Positions 53,841-62,388 of a stretch of 64,000 bases of DNA are shown one piece after another. This DNA is from Bacteroidota bacterium (GTDB lineage Bacteria; Bacteroidota; Bacteroidia; UBA7662; CANHCV01). The position numbers and the translations under genes are program-made. Location of the stretch: positions 1 to 64,000 of the forward strand of contig CANMVY010000007.1 of the NCBI GenBank assembly GCA_947501265.1. Direction: 5' to 3'. A model generated the notes under the pieces. The model was not told the origin of the DNA. It saw only the letters and a program-made list of their open reading frames with translations, and did not search any database. Numbering within the stretch: position 1 is the stretch's first letter; every line of letters begins with the position of its first letter.

Positions 53841-56492
53841 TCACTCTCCCTTCAACCTTGCATTCCAAATCAACGGAAGTTCCCTGCTGCTGCTCCCAAC
53901 CCGAAACTGAATCGGTCCAGGCTCTAAAATTTCCTCGTTTTGGTCGTTGAATTGCTTCAGCATTTTTGGGGTAATGGCCATTTGAATGGTTCTGCTTTCG
54001 CCCGGTTTTAACGTCACTTTTTCTAACCCTTTCAACGCCAAAACCGGTTGGGTGAGTCTCGAAACCGGACGGTGAACGTACAACTGAACCGTTTCCGTCC
54101 CTTCTCTTTTTCCTTCATTTTTCAATTGAAAAGTAAGCATGCCCGATCCATCTTCCTTCAAAAAGACTTCAGGTCCAGAAAGGTTCTTCCACGAAAATTC
54201 GGTGTAACTCAAACCAAAACCGAAGGGAAATAGCGGCAAGCCACTTTCGTTCACGTAATCGTCGCCCCGGCCAGTCGGCTCGTGGTTGTACACCAACGGA
54301 AGTTGGCCCTCGCTTCGAGGAAAAGTGATGGGAAGTTTTCCGCTCGGATTCACTTCTCCCGTTAAAATTCTTGCCAAGGCATTTCCTTGTTGTTCCCCTC
54401 CGTACCACGCTTCCACCACCGCATCGACCTGATCCAACCATGGATTCATGGTCATCGCACTTCCGCCAAACAGAACGACGACTATTTTTTTACGCAATTT
54501 GATGAGTTCATTCAAAACTTCCACTTGGTTGCCGGGTAAACTTAACGACGACCGGTCTTGAAATTCACCTTCCTCAATCCCCGCACAAAAGATAATTTGA
54601 TCTGATTTTTTAGCAATTTCTACCGCTTTAGCAACTTCTTCGGAAACACTTTTTGGCCGATATTGATCCCAAATGAATTTCAGCTTGGCATTTCCAGCCG
54701 TTTCTTTGAATTGAACCCGAATAGAAACCAATGTGCCTTTGTTGAAGTTGACGGGAATACTTCGGGTATGGTAAGATACCTTTTCCCATTGGTCGATGAC
54801 CAATTTCCCATCGATGTACAACCGAAAACCGTCGTTGCCTTCCAGACCAATTTTCCCGACAAACGTAGTGTCCCATTGGAAATTTCCGCGATATTCTACA
54901 GCAAAGTGTTCTTTTCGAATGCGATCGTCGGGCCCCATGAAGGTGTAGTGAAAATCGATTTTCTCTTCCCGACGAACCAAAAGCGGTTCATTTTCAAACG
55001 TTGGATCGTTGAAATATCGAGCTTCCCATCCCAATTGCCCTTCATAAGAAATCGCTTCTTTGGGAACTGCAGAAAATTCCTCCAACTTACGAAATGTTCC
55101 TTGGGTGTAGGAAATGCTGGTTTTGCTACCAAACTGTTTTTTCAGACCTTCTAAAAAAGAAACCTTTTGAATTCCAGAACCGGAATAGCCTCCCGTTCTG
55201 CACTCCACAGCATCGGCGCCAATCACGGCAATCGATTTGATTTGCTTGGAAAGAGGAAGTGCGCCGCCTTCGTTTTTGAGCAATACCACCGATTGTTCGG
55301 CGGCTTCTCTCGCCAGTTTTTGATGTTCAACAACCGAAAAACCGCGGTAGGCTAAATATGGATTTTCGAACAATCCCAATTCGAACTTCAATCTTAAAAT
55401 TCGAGATACAGCAGAATCAATCACTTGGGCATTCATGCTTCCATCTAAAAAGGGTTTTTCAAACAGGGTATGATGCTGAATGTCGCCTTGATAAATGACA
55501 TCGAGGCCATTCTCTACCGATTTTTTACCCGAAGTAGCGTAATCGGGTGATGTGTTGTGAAGCACATTGGCGCCTCCCACTGCTCCTGCGTCGGAAATCA
55601 CAAAACCGTTGAATCCCCATTCTTTTCTTAACTTTTGCTGAAGCAATTCGGGGTTCATTCCACTGGCTTTCCCGTTTACCGAATTGTAGGCCGACATGAT
55701 GGAGCGGGAACCGCCTTCCTGAATGCATGCCTTGAACGGAGGGTAGTAGTAGTTATTCAACGTTCGCTCATCGAGATGAATGGGATAGCTGTCGCGACCG
55801 CCATCCCCAACGTTTGCGATGAAGTGTTTGGGCGTGGTCACCAGATTTCTTTTTTCAAATTCGCGAACGAAGGCCACGCCCAAAATGCTGTTCAAGAAAG
55901 GGTCTTCTCCGTAGGTTTCCTCCACGCGTCCCCACCGAACGTCGTTCCCCAAATTGATGACCGGAGAGAGCACTTGATGGAATCCGTGTTGTTGGGTTTC
56001 CAACGCAATGGCATCTGCGATACGACCCATCAATGTAGAATCGAAGGTGGCCGCTAGCGCAATCGATTGCGGAAAAGAAGTCGAAATGTCGGCTTCGCAG
56101 CCGTGTAAGCTTTCACCTATGAAGAAGGTAGGAATACCTAATCGGGTTTTCTCAACGAAAAATCGCTGCACATCATTCACTTGTGCAACACTCATTTTTA
56201 ATAGGGAATCGACTTGTTTTTGGGAGTACATTGGCATTCGCTGGTGATCCCAAGGCAAATTCCATTTGATTCCACAAACCCCCGATTGAAAGGCCAAAGT
56301 ATCAAATTTCCCAAAAAAATAAACCGAAAACAACTGCCGAAACTTTTCTTCCGGAGTCATTCGACTCAATAAATCGGCAACTCGTTTTTCGGTAGGAAGA
56401 TTAGGGTTCTTGTAAGGCATTGTTGGAGTTTGGCCTAAAGCCGACACCACTCCGCATGCGCCCAAAAGGAAGGCCCAAACGAAAAACTTCAT
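53841..56492 (-). CDS. Exported GH3 beta-glycosidase with a PA14 insert
   Basis: The 883-residue product hydrolyses beta-linked glycosides in the periplasm. After a signal peptide (MKFFVWAFLLGACGVVSALGQ) comes the GH3 barrel, with the substrate-pocket motif SAYNSVNGKASGMNPELL and the nucleophile Asp in FNGFVISDAGAV. The second GH3 domain begins near SVVLLKNEGGALPLS, is interrupted by a PA14-like sugar-binding domain (about 460-600), and continues to GIEEGEFQDRSSLSLPG. A C-terminal Fn3-like domain follows. SDAG replaces the commoner SDW. The specificity is not clear; beta-glucosidase or beta-xylosidase are candidates. The ATG at 56492 lies one base after the wecB stop. Confidence 0.9.
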   Translation of the reverse strand: MKFFVWAFLLGACGVVSALGQTPTMPYKNPNLPTEKRVADLLSRMTPEEKFRQLFSVYFFGKFDTLAFQSGVCGIKWNLPWDHQRMPMYSQKQVDSLLKMSVAQVNDVQRFFVEKTRLGIPTFFIGESLHGCEADISTSFPQSIALAATFDSTLMGRIADAIALETQQHGFHQVLSPVINLGNDVRWGRVEETYGEDPFLNSILGVAFVREFEKRNLVTTPKHFIANVGDGGRDSYPIHLDERTLNNYYYPPFKACIQEGGSRSIMSAYNSVNGKASGMNPELLQQKLRKEWGFNGFVISDAGAVGGANVLHNTSPDYATSGKKSVENGLDVIYQGDIQHHTLFEKPFLDGSMNAQVIDSAVSRILRLKFELGLFENPYLAYRGFSVVEHQKLAREAAEQSVVLLKNEGGALPLSKQIKSIAVIGADAVECRTGGYSGSGIQKVSFLEGLKKQFGSKTSISYTQGTFRKLEEFSAVPKEAISYEGQLGWEARYFNDPTFENEPLLVRREEKIDFHYTFMGPDDRIRKEHFAVEYRGNFQWDTTFVGKIGLEGNDGFRLYIDGKLVIDQWEKVSYHTRSIPVNFNKGTLVSIRVQFKETAGNAKLKFIWDQYRPKSVSEEVAKAVEIAKKSDQIIFCAGIEEGEFQDRSSLSLPGNQVEVLNELIKLRKKIVVVLFGGSAMTMNPWLDQVDAVVEAWYGGEQQGNALARILTGEVNPSGKLPITFPRSEGQLPLVYNHEPTGRGDDYVNESGLPLFPFGFGLSYTEFSWKNLSGPEVFLKEDGSGMLTFQLKNEGKREGTETVQLYVHRPVSRLTQPVLALKGLEKVTLKPGESRTIQMAITPKMLKQFNDQNEEILEPGPIQFRVGSSSRELPLIWNARLKGE

Positions 56493-56493
56493 G

Positions 56494-57603
56494 TTAAACA
56501 ATCACTTTTCGAATCACTTCCACGATTCGATCGGTAGCCTTTCCGTCCCAAAGAGGCGGAACACTTCCTTGCTTGTAGGTGCCTTGAACAATGGAATTCA
56601 TGTAATGGCTAATGGCCTCAAATTCAAACGGTACCAAAGTGTTGGTGCCATGGATGATGGTACTCGGCCGTTCCGTATTTTCTCTGATCGTTAAACAAGG
56701 AACTCCACAGTACGTTGATTCCTCCTGAATTCCACCGCTATCGGTAAGGATGAATGCGCAACCTTTGATCAAACGTTGGAACGAAAAATAATCGAGTGGG
56801 GGAGTGAAGATGATGTTTTCATTGTTGCGCACCCGATCGCCTAATCCGAACTTTTCAATGTTGTTTCGGGTGCGAGGATGGATGGGAAACACCACCTTTA
56901 GGCCCAAATGGTCGGTTGCTCTTTCGCATACCTGCAACAATTTCTCCAAATTTGGAGCATCGTCCACATTGGAAGGGCGGTGCATGGTCATCAATACGAA
57001 ACCCTTTTCTGAAAGATGGAAGCGCTCCATGGCGTCTGACGCTAAAATTTGAGGCTCGAAAGCTACCAAGGTATCGATCATGGTGTTTCCAACGAAATGC
57101 ATGGCTTTGGGATCTTTGCCTTCTGCGGTTAAATGGTCGATGCCACTTTGTTCGGTAATGAAGAAATGGTCACTCAAGGCATCGGCAACGAGGCGGTTGT
57201 GCTCTTCGGGCATGCCGCGGTCGAAGCTGCGAAGTCCCGACTCGAGGTGAGCGATGGTTACACCGGCTTTGTTGGCGGCAATGGCCGCAGCTAAAGTGGA
57301 GTTCACGTCCCCAACAACAATGCACAAATCCGGACGCCATTCGGCCATAACTCCTTGCAATTCAATGATGATTCGTCCGATCTGTCGTGCGGGTTCACGG
57401 TCTTCAATATTTAAATGGTAGTCGGGCTTCTTCAGTTGTAACTGTCGGAAGAAAACATCGCTCATGTTTTCGTCGAAATGCTGCCCTGTGTGCAACAACC
57501 GGTATTCAAATTCACCGGGGTATTGGTTGAAAACTCGTTCGAATTGAGTGATTTTGATGAAGTTGGGGCGAGTGCCCACCACGATCAATATTTTCTTAGG
57601 CAT
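56494..57603 (-). CDS. wecB: UDP-N-acetylglucosamine 2-epimerase (non-hydrolysing)
   Basis: The 369-residue enzyme converts UDP-GlcNAc to UDP-ManNAc for surface polysaccharide synthesis. The N-terminal motif VVGTRPNFIKITQF, then HTGQHFDENMSDVFF, VVGDVNSTLAAA, AHLESGLRSFDRGMPEEHNR and LTDSGGIQEEST are the family signature, with the conserved acidic and histidine residues. The start overlaps the permease stop by 8 nt. No wecC-type dehydrogenase is seen next to it. Confidence 0.95.
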   Translation of the reverse strand: MPKKILIVVGTRPNFIKITQFERVFNQYPGEFEYRLLHTGQHFDENMSDVFFRQLQLKKPDYHLNIEDREPARQIGRIIIELQGVMAEWRPDLCIVVGDVNSTLAAAIAANKAGVTIAHLESGLRSFDRGMPEEHNRLVADALSDHFFITEQSGIDHLTAEGKDPKAMHFVGNTMIDTLVAFEPQILASDAMERFHLSEKGFVLMTMHRPSNVDDAPNLEKLLQVCERATDHLGLKVVFPIHPRTRNNIEKFGLGDRVRNNENIIFTPPLDYFSFQRLIKGCAFILTDSGGIQEESTYCGVPCLTIRENTERPSTIIHGTNTLVPFEFEAISHYMNSIVQGTYKQGSVPPLWDGKATDRIVEVIRKVIV

Positions 57604-58960
57604 CGGAATTCTTCGATTTGGAGTGAAAGAAATAATAAATGGGTAATCCTAGCAACATGATTCCTATTCCATACAAACTGTTTTCCGTTTGATTCACAAT
57701 GATATTGATGGAAACCCATACGGCTAAAATGATGTAAAGAGCAGGAAGGAAAGGATATCCAACCGCTTTGTAGGGACGTTCCATTTCAGGTTTTTTCTTC
57801 CTCAGGATAAATAAACCACCTACGGTGAGGATGTAAAAAATCAAAACCACAATGATGAGAAAATCGAGCAATTGATTGTATTGACCACTCAAACAAAGCA
57901 AGCCTGACCACAACATTTGAATGGTTAGACCGTACTTAGGAACTCCATCGGAAGTGAGGTTTGCCGCTTTCTTGAAGAACAATCCATCTTTGGCCATGGC
58001 CATGTAGGCACGTGGAGCCGTGAAAATGAGTCCGTTCAAACAGCCAAAGGTGGAAAGCATGATAAGGCCTGCCATCCAATACTGTCCGCTATCGCCCAAA
58101 AGTTTCTGCATGAAAGCCGTTCCAACCCGTTCTTGGGGCGCATTGGCAATTTCGGTGATTGGCATTACGTACACGTACATGATGTTTACCAAAATGTAGA
58201 TCAGTAAAACGCTTCCGGTGCCAAGAGCCAAGGATAATGGAAGATTCCGCTTCGGATTTTCTACTTCACCGGCGGTATAGGTGATGTTGTTCCAAGCATC
58301 AGAAGAGAAAAGAGAACCGGTCATGGCCGCTCCGAAAACTCCGAGGGTTCCCCAGGTAAACACATCTGGCCAGGCCGGAGAGAAATTTCCCCAATCGCCA
58401 ATCCCGTTCATGCCGATGAACAAACCTGCCAGAACCACGATCACAAGGGCTAAAATTTTAGCTACCGTAAAGATGTTCTGAACCAAAGCCGAGTTTTTTA
58501 CGCCTCGGTAATTCACAAGGGTAAGTGCAACGATGCTAGCAATCGCAACCAATTGTTGAAGACTTATTTCTTTGAATCCTAAGTCAATGATGATATTGGT
58601 GCTGCTGCAATCGTCCCAAAAAACGCCGAGGAATTTGGCGAAAGCCATTCCTACTGCGGCAATCGTTCCGGTCTGGATCACCGAAAACAAGCTCCAGCCG
58701 TATAAAAATGCTGTTCTTTTCCCGTAAGCCTCCCTCAAGTACACGTACTGTCCGCCAGCTTGGGGATACATGGCCGCCAATTCACCGTAACTCAAAGCCC
58801 CAAGCATGGTGATGATGGCGGTGAGCACCCACGCTCCAATCAATAAGCCGGGAGATTTTACTTGTTGGGCAATGCTGGCCGAAACGATGAAAATTCCCGA
58901 ACCAATCATGGAACCCATGATGATCGTGGTGCTATCGAATAAACTCAGTTTTTTGCTCAT
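57596..58960 (-). CDS. APC-superfamily amino acid permease
   Basis: The 454-residue inner-membrane protein has about twelve hydrophobic segments. The substrate loop GSMIGSGIF in TM1 and LGALSYGELAAMYPQAGGQYVYLREAYG in TM2-3 are typical of the APC/LAT type. It probably exchanges or imports amino acids; which ones cannot be told. The ATG at 58960 overlaps the pyrE stop (ATGA); a longer upstream frame lies within pyrE. Confidence 0.9.
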   Translation of the reverse strand: MSKKLSLFDSTTIIMGSMIGSGIFIVSASIAQQVKSPGLLIGAWVLTAIITMLGALSYGELAAMYPQAGGQYVYLREAYGKRTAFLYGWSLFSVIQTGTIAAVGMAFAKFLGVFWDDCSSTNIIIDLGFKEISLQQLVAIASIVALTLVNYRGVKNSALVQNIFTVAKILALVIVVLAGLFIGMNGIGDWGNFSPAWPDVFTWGTLGVFGAAMTGSLFSSDAWNNITYTAGEVENPKRNLPLSLALGTGSVLLIYILVNIMYVYVMPITEIANAPQERVGTAFMQKLLGDSGQYWMAGLIMLSTFGCLNGLIFTAPRAYMAMAKDGLFFKKAANLTSDGVPKYGLTIQMLWSGLLCLSGQYNQLLDFLIIVVLIFYILTVGGLFILRKKKPEMERPYKAVGYPFLPALYIILAVWVSINIIVNQTENSLYGIGIMLLGLPIYYFFHSKSKNSDA

Positions 58961-59598
58961 GGCTTCCAATTGGCGGGGTCGTTTCTCCACGTTCCCAATT
59001 TTTCTAGCACGTTTTCTTGGATGTATTCGCCTTGCATGGCCGCTTCCAACAGGTGGTCGTAATCGGAAAGCGAATAATAAGGAACCCCAATGTTCTCAAA
59101 TACTTCATCGGCTTTTGCAAAACCGTAGCTGAAAGTAGATAATGTGGCCAAAACATCGGCTCCTGAAGCGAGAATGGCTTCAACGGCTTTGGCTGAACTT
59201 CCACCCGTTGAAATTAAATCTTCAATCACCACCACTTTCCAATTGCTTTCAATTTTCCCTTCAATCTGATTTCCCATGCCGTGATCTTTGGGTGCACTGC
59301 GAACGTAGGCTGCGGGCAATTCCAAGGCATCGGCCACCAAGCAAGCTTGGGGAATCCCCGCTGTGGCTACTCCAGCGATGCAATCCACATCTGGAAAATG
59401 GGTTTCAATGAATTTAACCAATTCAACAGTAATGGTTTTACGAATATCGGGATAGGATAAGGTTAGTCGATTGTCGCAATAAATGGGAGATTTCCATCCA
59501 CTAGCCCAAGTAAATGGATTTTCTGGTTGTAATTTTACTGCACCACATTCGAGCAAAAGCCCGGCGATGTCGTGGGCAACTTCGGAATTTTGAATCAT
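58957..59598 (-). CDS. pyrE: Orotate phosphoribosyltransferase
   Basis: The 213-residue enzyme joins orotate and PRPP to form OMP in pyrimidine synthesis. The PRPP loop is VVVIEDLISTGGSSAKAVEAI, and the substrate region has FTWASGWKSPIYCDNRLTLS and GVATAGIPQACLVADAL. The catalytic loop is SAPKDHGMGNQIEG. It heads a minus-strand operon (pyrE, permease, wecB, GH3). A near-consensus box TAAGTTCG (59603-59610) is four bases from the ATG. Confidence 0.96.
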   Translation of the reverse strand: MIQNSEVAHDIAGLLLECGAVKLQPENPFTWASGWKSPIYCDNRLTLSYPDIRKTITVELVKFIETHFPDVDCIAGVATAGIPQACLVADALELPAAYVRSAPKDHGMGNQIEGKIESNWKVVVIEDLISTGGSSAKAVEAILASGADVLATLSTFSYGFAKADEVFENIGVPYYSLSDYDHLLEAAMQGEYIQENVLEKLGTWRNDPANWKP

Positions 59599-59602
59599 AA
59601 TG

Positions 59603-59610
59603 CGAACTTA
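59603..59610 (-). promoter_or_regulatory. Near-consensus -7 box of pyrE
   Basis: The minus strand reads TAAGTTCG (one mismatch), then CATT, then the ATG at 59598. The four-base spacing repeats that seen at other genes in the window. Confidence 0.38.
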
Positions 59611-59616
59611 CTAAAA

Positions 59617-60231
59617 ATGAGGGAAATTAAAGTTTACTTGCAACACACGTTGCTCTCAATTTATCCACTAACTACGTTGGAAATTCCATCTGGCGTAGAA
59701 GTTTCAAATTTCAATCCCGCCAAATTCAAAAATAAGGTGGTGGAATGGATGGCGCGAACAGCCCGTTCCCAAGTGGTTATGATCCATACCGATCCCTCTG
59801 AAGTGCTCTTGGAATTGGAAAAATTGTTGTTGTTGATTCCCGCCGCTGGCGGATTGGTCGAAAATGGAAATGGTGCATTGTTGTTGATGAAACGCCGTGG
59901 ATTTTGGGATCTCCCCAAAGGAAAAATCGACGATGGAGAAACGATCGAAGAAGCCGCCGTTCGAGAAGTACGAGAAGAAACGGGTTTACAGGCGGTTCAG
60001 TTGGGACCCTTTATCATTACCACGTTTCATGCGTATTTCTTAAAAAATCAAGCTTGCCTTAAGCCCTCCCATTGGTATTGGATGAAGGTGGAAGGAGTTC
60101 CTGCCGTCCATCCTCAATGGGAAGAAGACATCACAGAAATCATTTGGATTACTAAGGATGAAGTGGATGATTACCTTCCCATGTCACTTCCAACCATTCG
60201 CGATTTGTTGCTTATTTGGAAGGAAGCGTAA
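59617..60231 (+). CDS. NUDIX hydrolase
   Basis: The 204-residue product has a complete NUDIX box (GKIDDGETIEEAAV then REVREETG, about residues 107-128) that binds Mg2+ and cleaves nucleoside diphosphates linked to another group. The N-terminal 70 residues form a separate alpha/beta part of unknown role. The substrate is unknown. The ATG at 59617 is the only sensible start because upstream codons lie in the divergent pyrE. The end overlaps coaD by 20 nt. Confidence 0.9.
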   Translation: MREIKVYLQHTLLSIYPLTTLEIPSGVEVSNFNPAKFKNKVVEWMARTARSQVVMIHTDPSEVLLELEKLLLLIPAAGGLVENGNGALLLMKRRGFWDLPKGKIDDGETIEEAAVREVREETGLQAVQLGPFIITTFHAYFLKNQACLKPSHWYWMKVEGVPAVHPQWEEDITEIIWITKDEVDDYLPMSLPTIRDLLLIWKEA

Positions 60232-60673
60232 ACTGAGGTGGAAGTAAGTCCGAACAATCACGACCGTGCTTCAATAAATCGCGAACCACACTGGACGAAA
60301 TATGACTCAAATGAGGTTGGGTTAATAGGAAATACGTATCGATGCCCGAAATTTGGAAATTCATTTGAGCAATGCTCTGCTCGTAGTTGAAATCGGTCCC
60401 GTTGCGAAGTCCGCGCAACAAAAAATTCGCCCCACGACTCTTCGCAAAATCTACGGTTAATCCGCTGTATTCGGAAACCGTTACTTTTGGGAAGGAGGAA
60501 AATACCTGTTTTAGTTGAAGAAGTCGATCCTCCTTGGAAAAATAAGTTTGTTTGGAAGAATTCGCGCCCAACGCAACAATCACTTCATCGAACAGCGCAC
60601 TGGCGCGTTCTACCATGTCGTAATGTCCCCGAGTAATGGGATCAAACGAACCTGCAAAAACTACTTTATTCAT
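60212..60673 (-). CDS. coaD: Phosphopantetheine adenylyltransferase
   Basis: The 153-residue enzyme transfers AMP to 4'-phosphopantetheine in CoA synthesis. The nucleotidyltransferase motif is AGSFDPITRGHYDMVERA (TxGH), and LLRGLRNGTDFNYEQSIAQMN and HLSHISSSVVRDL complete the active site. The ATG overlaps the rsmD stop (ATGA). A perfect TATCTTTG box (60681-60688) also lies seven bases before it, inside rsmD, so it may have its own transcript. Confidence 0.96.
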   Translation of the reverse strand: MNKVVFAGSFDPITRGHYDMVERASALFDEVIVALGANSSKQTYFSKEDRLLQLKQVFSSFPKVTVSEYSGLTVDFAKSRGANFLLRGLRNGTDFNYEQSIAQMNFQISGIDTYFLLTQPHLSHISSSVVRDLLKHGRDCSDLLPPQFTLPSK

Positions 60674-61185
60674 TTCGATTCAAAGATAGAGAAAACCGAT
60701 TGTCCGTACACCCTTTCTTCCATCAAATGGGGGTGTCCTTCGAACGATAACCCGCTGCGGTGCTCCAGAATGAGAACAAGGCCGGGGCGGGAAATCAAAT
60801 CAGGAATTTCTCGCATTCGGGGATGGTCGTAAGGGGGGTCGGCAAAAACAAAATTGCAATTTTCTGGAAGATGAGAAAGAAAAGTGAACGCATCTTTTTG
60901 AACTACCTGGGCGGAAAGTTGAAGGTCTTGTGCAGCCTTTTTAATCCATTGTACTCCTCCTGGGTGTTTTTCTACGCAAGTCACTTGCGCTCCCCTTGAT
61001 GCAAATTCCAAGCCCATGTTTCCGGTTCCACTGAAGGCATCAACAGCTACCAAATCTTCCCAATCGAACCGTGCTTGGATCCAATTGCAAATCGCTTCCT
61101 TCGACAAATCGGTGGTGGGACGAACGGGAAGCCCTTTGGGCGGTTGCAATCGTCGGCCACCGGCGCTACCGCTAATAATTCTCAT
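60670..61185 (-). CDS. rsmD: 16S rRNA (guanine(966)-N(2))-methyltransferase
   Basis: The 171-residue SAM-dependent methyltransferase modifies G966 of 16S rRNA. It starts MRIISGSAGGRRLQPPKG, binds SAM at DAFSGTGNMGLEFASRGA and has the N-methyltransferase catalytic motif FADPPYD. It lies between the DUF3822 gene and coaD, both joined by ATGA overlaps, an arrangement usual in Bacteroidota. Confidence 0.94.
   Translation of the reverse strand: MRIISGSAGGRRLQPPKGLPVRPTTDLSKEAICNWIQARFDWEDLVAVDAFSGTGNMGLEFASRGAQVTCVEKHPGGVQWIKKAAQDLQLSAQVVQKDAFTFLSHLPENCNFVFADPPYDHPRMREIPDLISRPGLVLILEHRSGLSFEGHPHLMEERVYGQSVFSIFESK
60681..60688 (-). promoter_or_regulatory. Internal -7 box seven bases before coaD
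   Basis: The minus strand reads TATCTTTG (perfect consensus), then seven bases, then the coaD ATG at 60673. It lies within the last codons of rsmD. Confidence 0.38.
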
Positions 61186-61949
61186 GAAGTCATCACGTTA
61201 AGCGCCGCCATGGATTGAACAGAAGCATCCGGAAAAAAATGAGGGGCTTGCAAGCGCAAGCCACCGAAGGGGAGAATACGTTGAACATACCGCTGCAGTA
61301 ATTTCCATACTTCGGCATCTTCGGTAATTTCTCCTAGGGCATGAATTTGGGCTTCTTGGTTGTTGATCCCCAACGATTGAAAAACATTCAACACGTGGTA
61401 AAGCACATCCGTGCTTCCATGGAATGAAAAGGTATTGGCTAGCAGTAATTTTTGATCTTTCCCAACCCAAAACTGAAACGACTTATTTCGCAAGATCATC
61501 CAAATAACAGGTTCTTCATTCAATTGCAAGTGCTGAAAAAAAGCTTTCATCCAAAAAATTGTCATGGGAATGACCTCTTCGCCCCTTAATCCAGAAGTTT
61601 CGTGAATCACTGAAATTCCTTCTTCGGAAAGGGAATGAACTTTGGGAAATGCTTGATTGGAAAATCCGAGTTGTTGGGTAAGCTGATGGGCGTTGATGTT
61701 GGAAAGTAGGGCAGAAGGAGCCAAGGTAAAGTGAAACGGCTCGGCAATTTGCACCGCATCATCGTTCCAACCGGCCACTTGGGGAGTATGCTGCCGGTAT
61801 TCCAATTCATCGTCGAACAATTCCACCACGTCCATCTCCTGGGTGAGCCGATTCACCCACACCAAACCGAACAAGCTGCCCCAGTGGATAAACCGCGCTT
61901 GGTGTTCGGTGGAGTTGACGATGATTTGTCGAGGGTTGAAAGATTGCAT
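61182..61949 (-). CDS. DUF3822 protein
   Basis: The 255-residue cytoplasmic protein matches DUF3822, a family of Bacteroidota found upstream of rsmD. It has the two-lobed actin-like pattern only loosely, and no active-site motif is clear. The function is unknown; constant linkage with rsmD and coaD suggests a housekeeping role. It starts from a leaderless-type promoter that interlocks with that of the divergent thioesterase gene. Confidence 0.85.
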   Translation of the reverse strand: MQSFNPRQIIVNSTEHQARFIHWGSLFGLVWVNRLTQEMDVVELFDDELEYRQHTPQVAGWNDDAVQIAEPFHFTLAPSALLSNINAHQLTQQLGFSNQAFPKVHSLSEEGISVIHETSGLRGEEVIPMTIFWMKAFFQHLQLNEEPVIWMILRNKSFQFWVGKDQKLLLANTFSFHGSTDVLYHVLNVFQSLGINNQEAQIHALGEITEDAEVWKLLQRYVQRILPFGGLRLQAPHFFPDASVQSMAALNVMTS

Positions 61950-61971
61950 GCTTCAAAGTTACCTTTGCAAA
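61950..61971. promoter_or_regulatory. 22-bp divergent promoter with two interlocked -7 boxes
   Basis: The whole gap between two divergent start codons is 22 bp. Plus strand: TACCTTTG (61960-61967), CAAA, then ATG at 61972; a TTG at 61936-61938 is 21 nt upstream. Minus strand: TAACTTTG (61954-61961), AAGC, then the ATG at 61949. The two boxes share two base pairs in the near-palindrome CAAAGTTACCTTTG. Confidence 0.62.
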
Positions 61972-62379
61972 ATGGATTTAGAAACTCGAATTCGAGAGAA
62001 ATTAAAAGGACAGCGGTTCATGCACCACATCGGTTTTGAAATTACAAAAATTGAAGAGGGGCGCGTTGAAGGAGAAATGCAACTTCATGAGCATACAAAA
62101 CAACAATTGGACTTTCTTCACGGGGGGGTTACGTTAACGGTTTCAGATATCGTGATGGGATTTGCCGCTCTTACAAAAACTCCCGAACCCCACAAAGTGG
62201 TTACCGCTGAACTAAAATTATCTTTTTTAAATCCTGGAATTGGTGATCGAATTAGAGCAGTAGGAATAACTTTGAAATCAGGTTCAAAATTGCACTTTTG
62301 CGAGGCCGAAGTGTATGTCTATCACCAAGGGAAAGAAACACTTATCGCAAAATCATCTTCTACCATGGCAATCATTTAA
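61972..62379 (+). CDS. PaaI-family hotdog thioesterase
   Basis: The 135-residue enzyme hydrolyses acyl- or aryl-CoA. The motif EHTKQQLDFLHGGVTLTVSD with HGG is the PaaI/DUF4442 type, and VVTAELKLSFLNPG follows. It may protect CoA pools, also in phenylacetate breakdown (paaG-J-Z are 27 kb away), but that link is not shown. The ATG at 61972 is preferred because a longer frame would run into the divergent DUF3822 gene; a perfect -7 box is four bases upstream. Confidence 0.88.
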   Translation: MDLETRIREKLKGQRFMHHIGFEITKIEEGRVEGEMQLHEHTKQQLDFLHGGVTLTVSDIVMGFAALTKTPEPHKVVTAELKLSFLNPGIGDRIRAVGITLKSGSKLHFCEAEVYVYHQGKETLIAKSSSTMAII

Positions 62380-62388
62380 AACTTTTTT

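Noticed and set aside
61843-61971. Upstream in-frame extension of the PaaI-type thioesterase
   Set aside because: It would overlap the divergent DUF3822 gene and its promoter; the ATG at 61972 follows a perfect -7 box.
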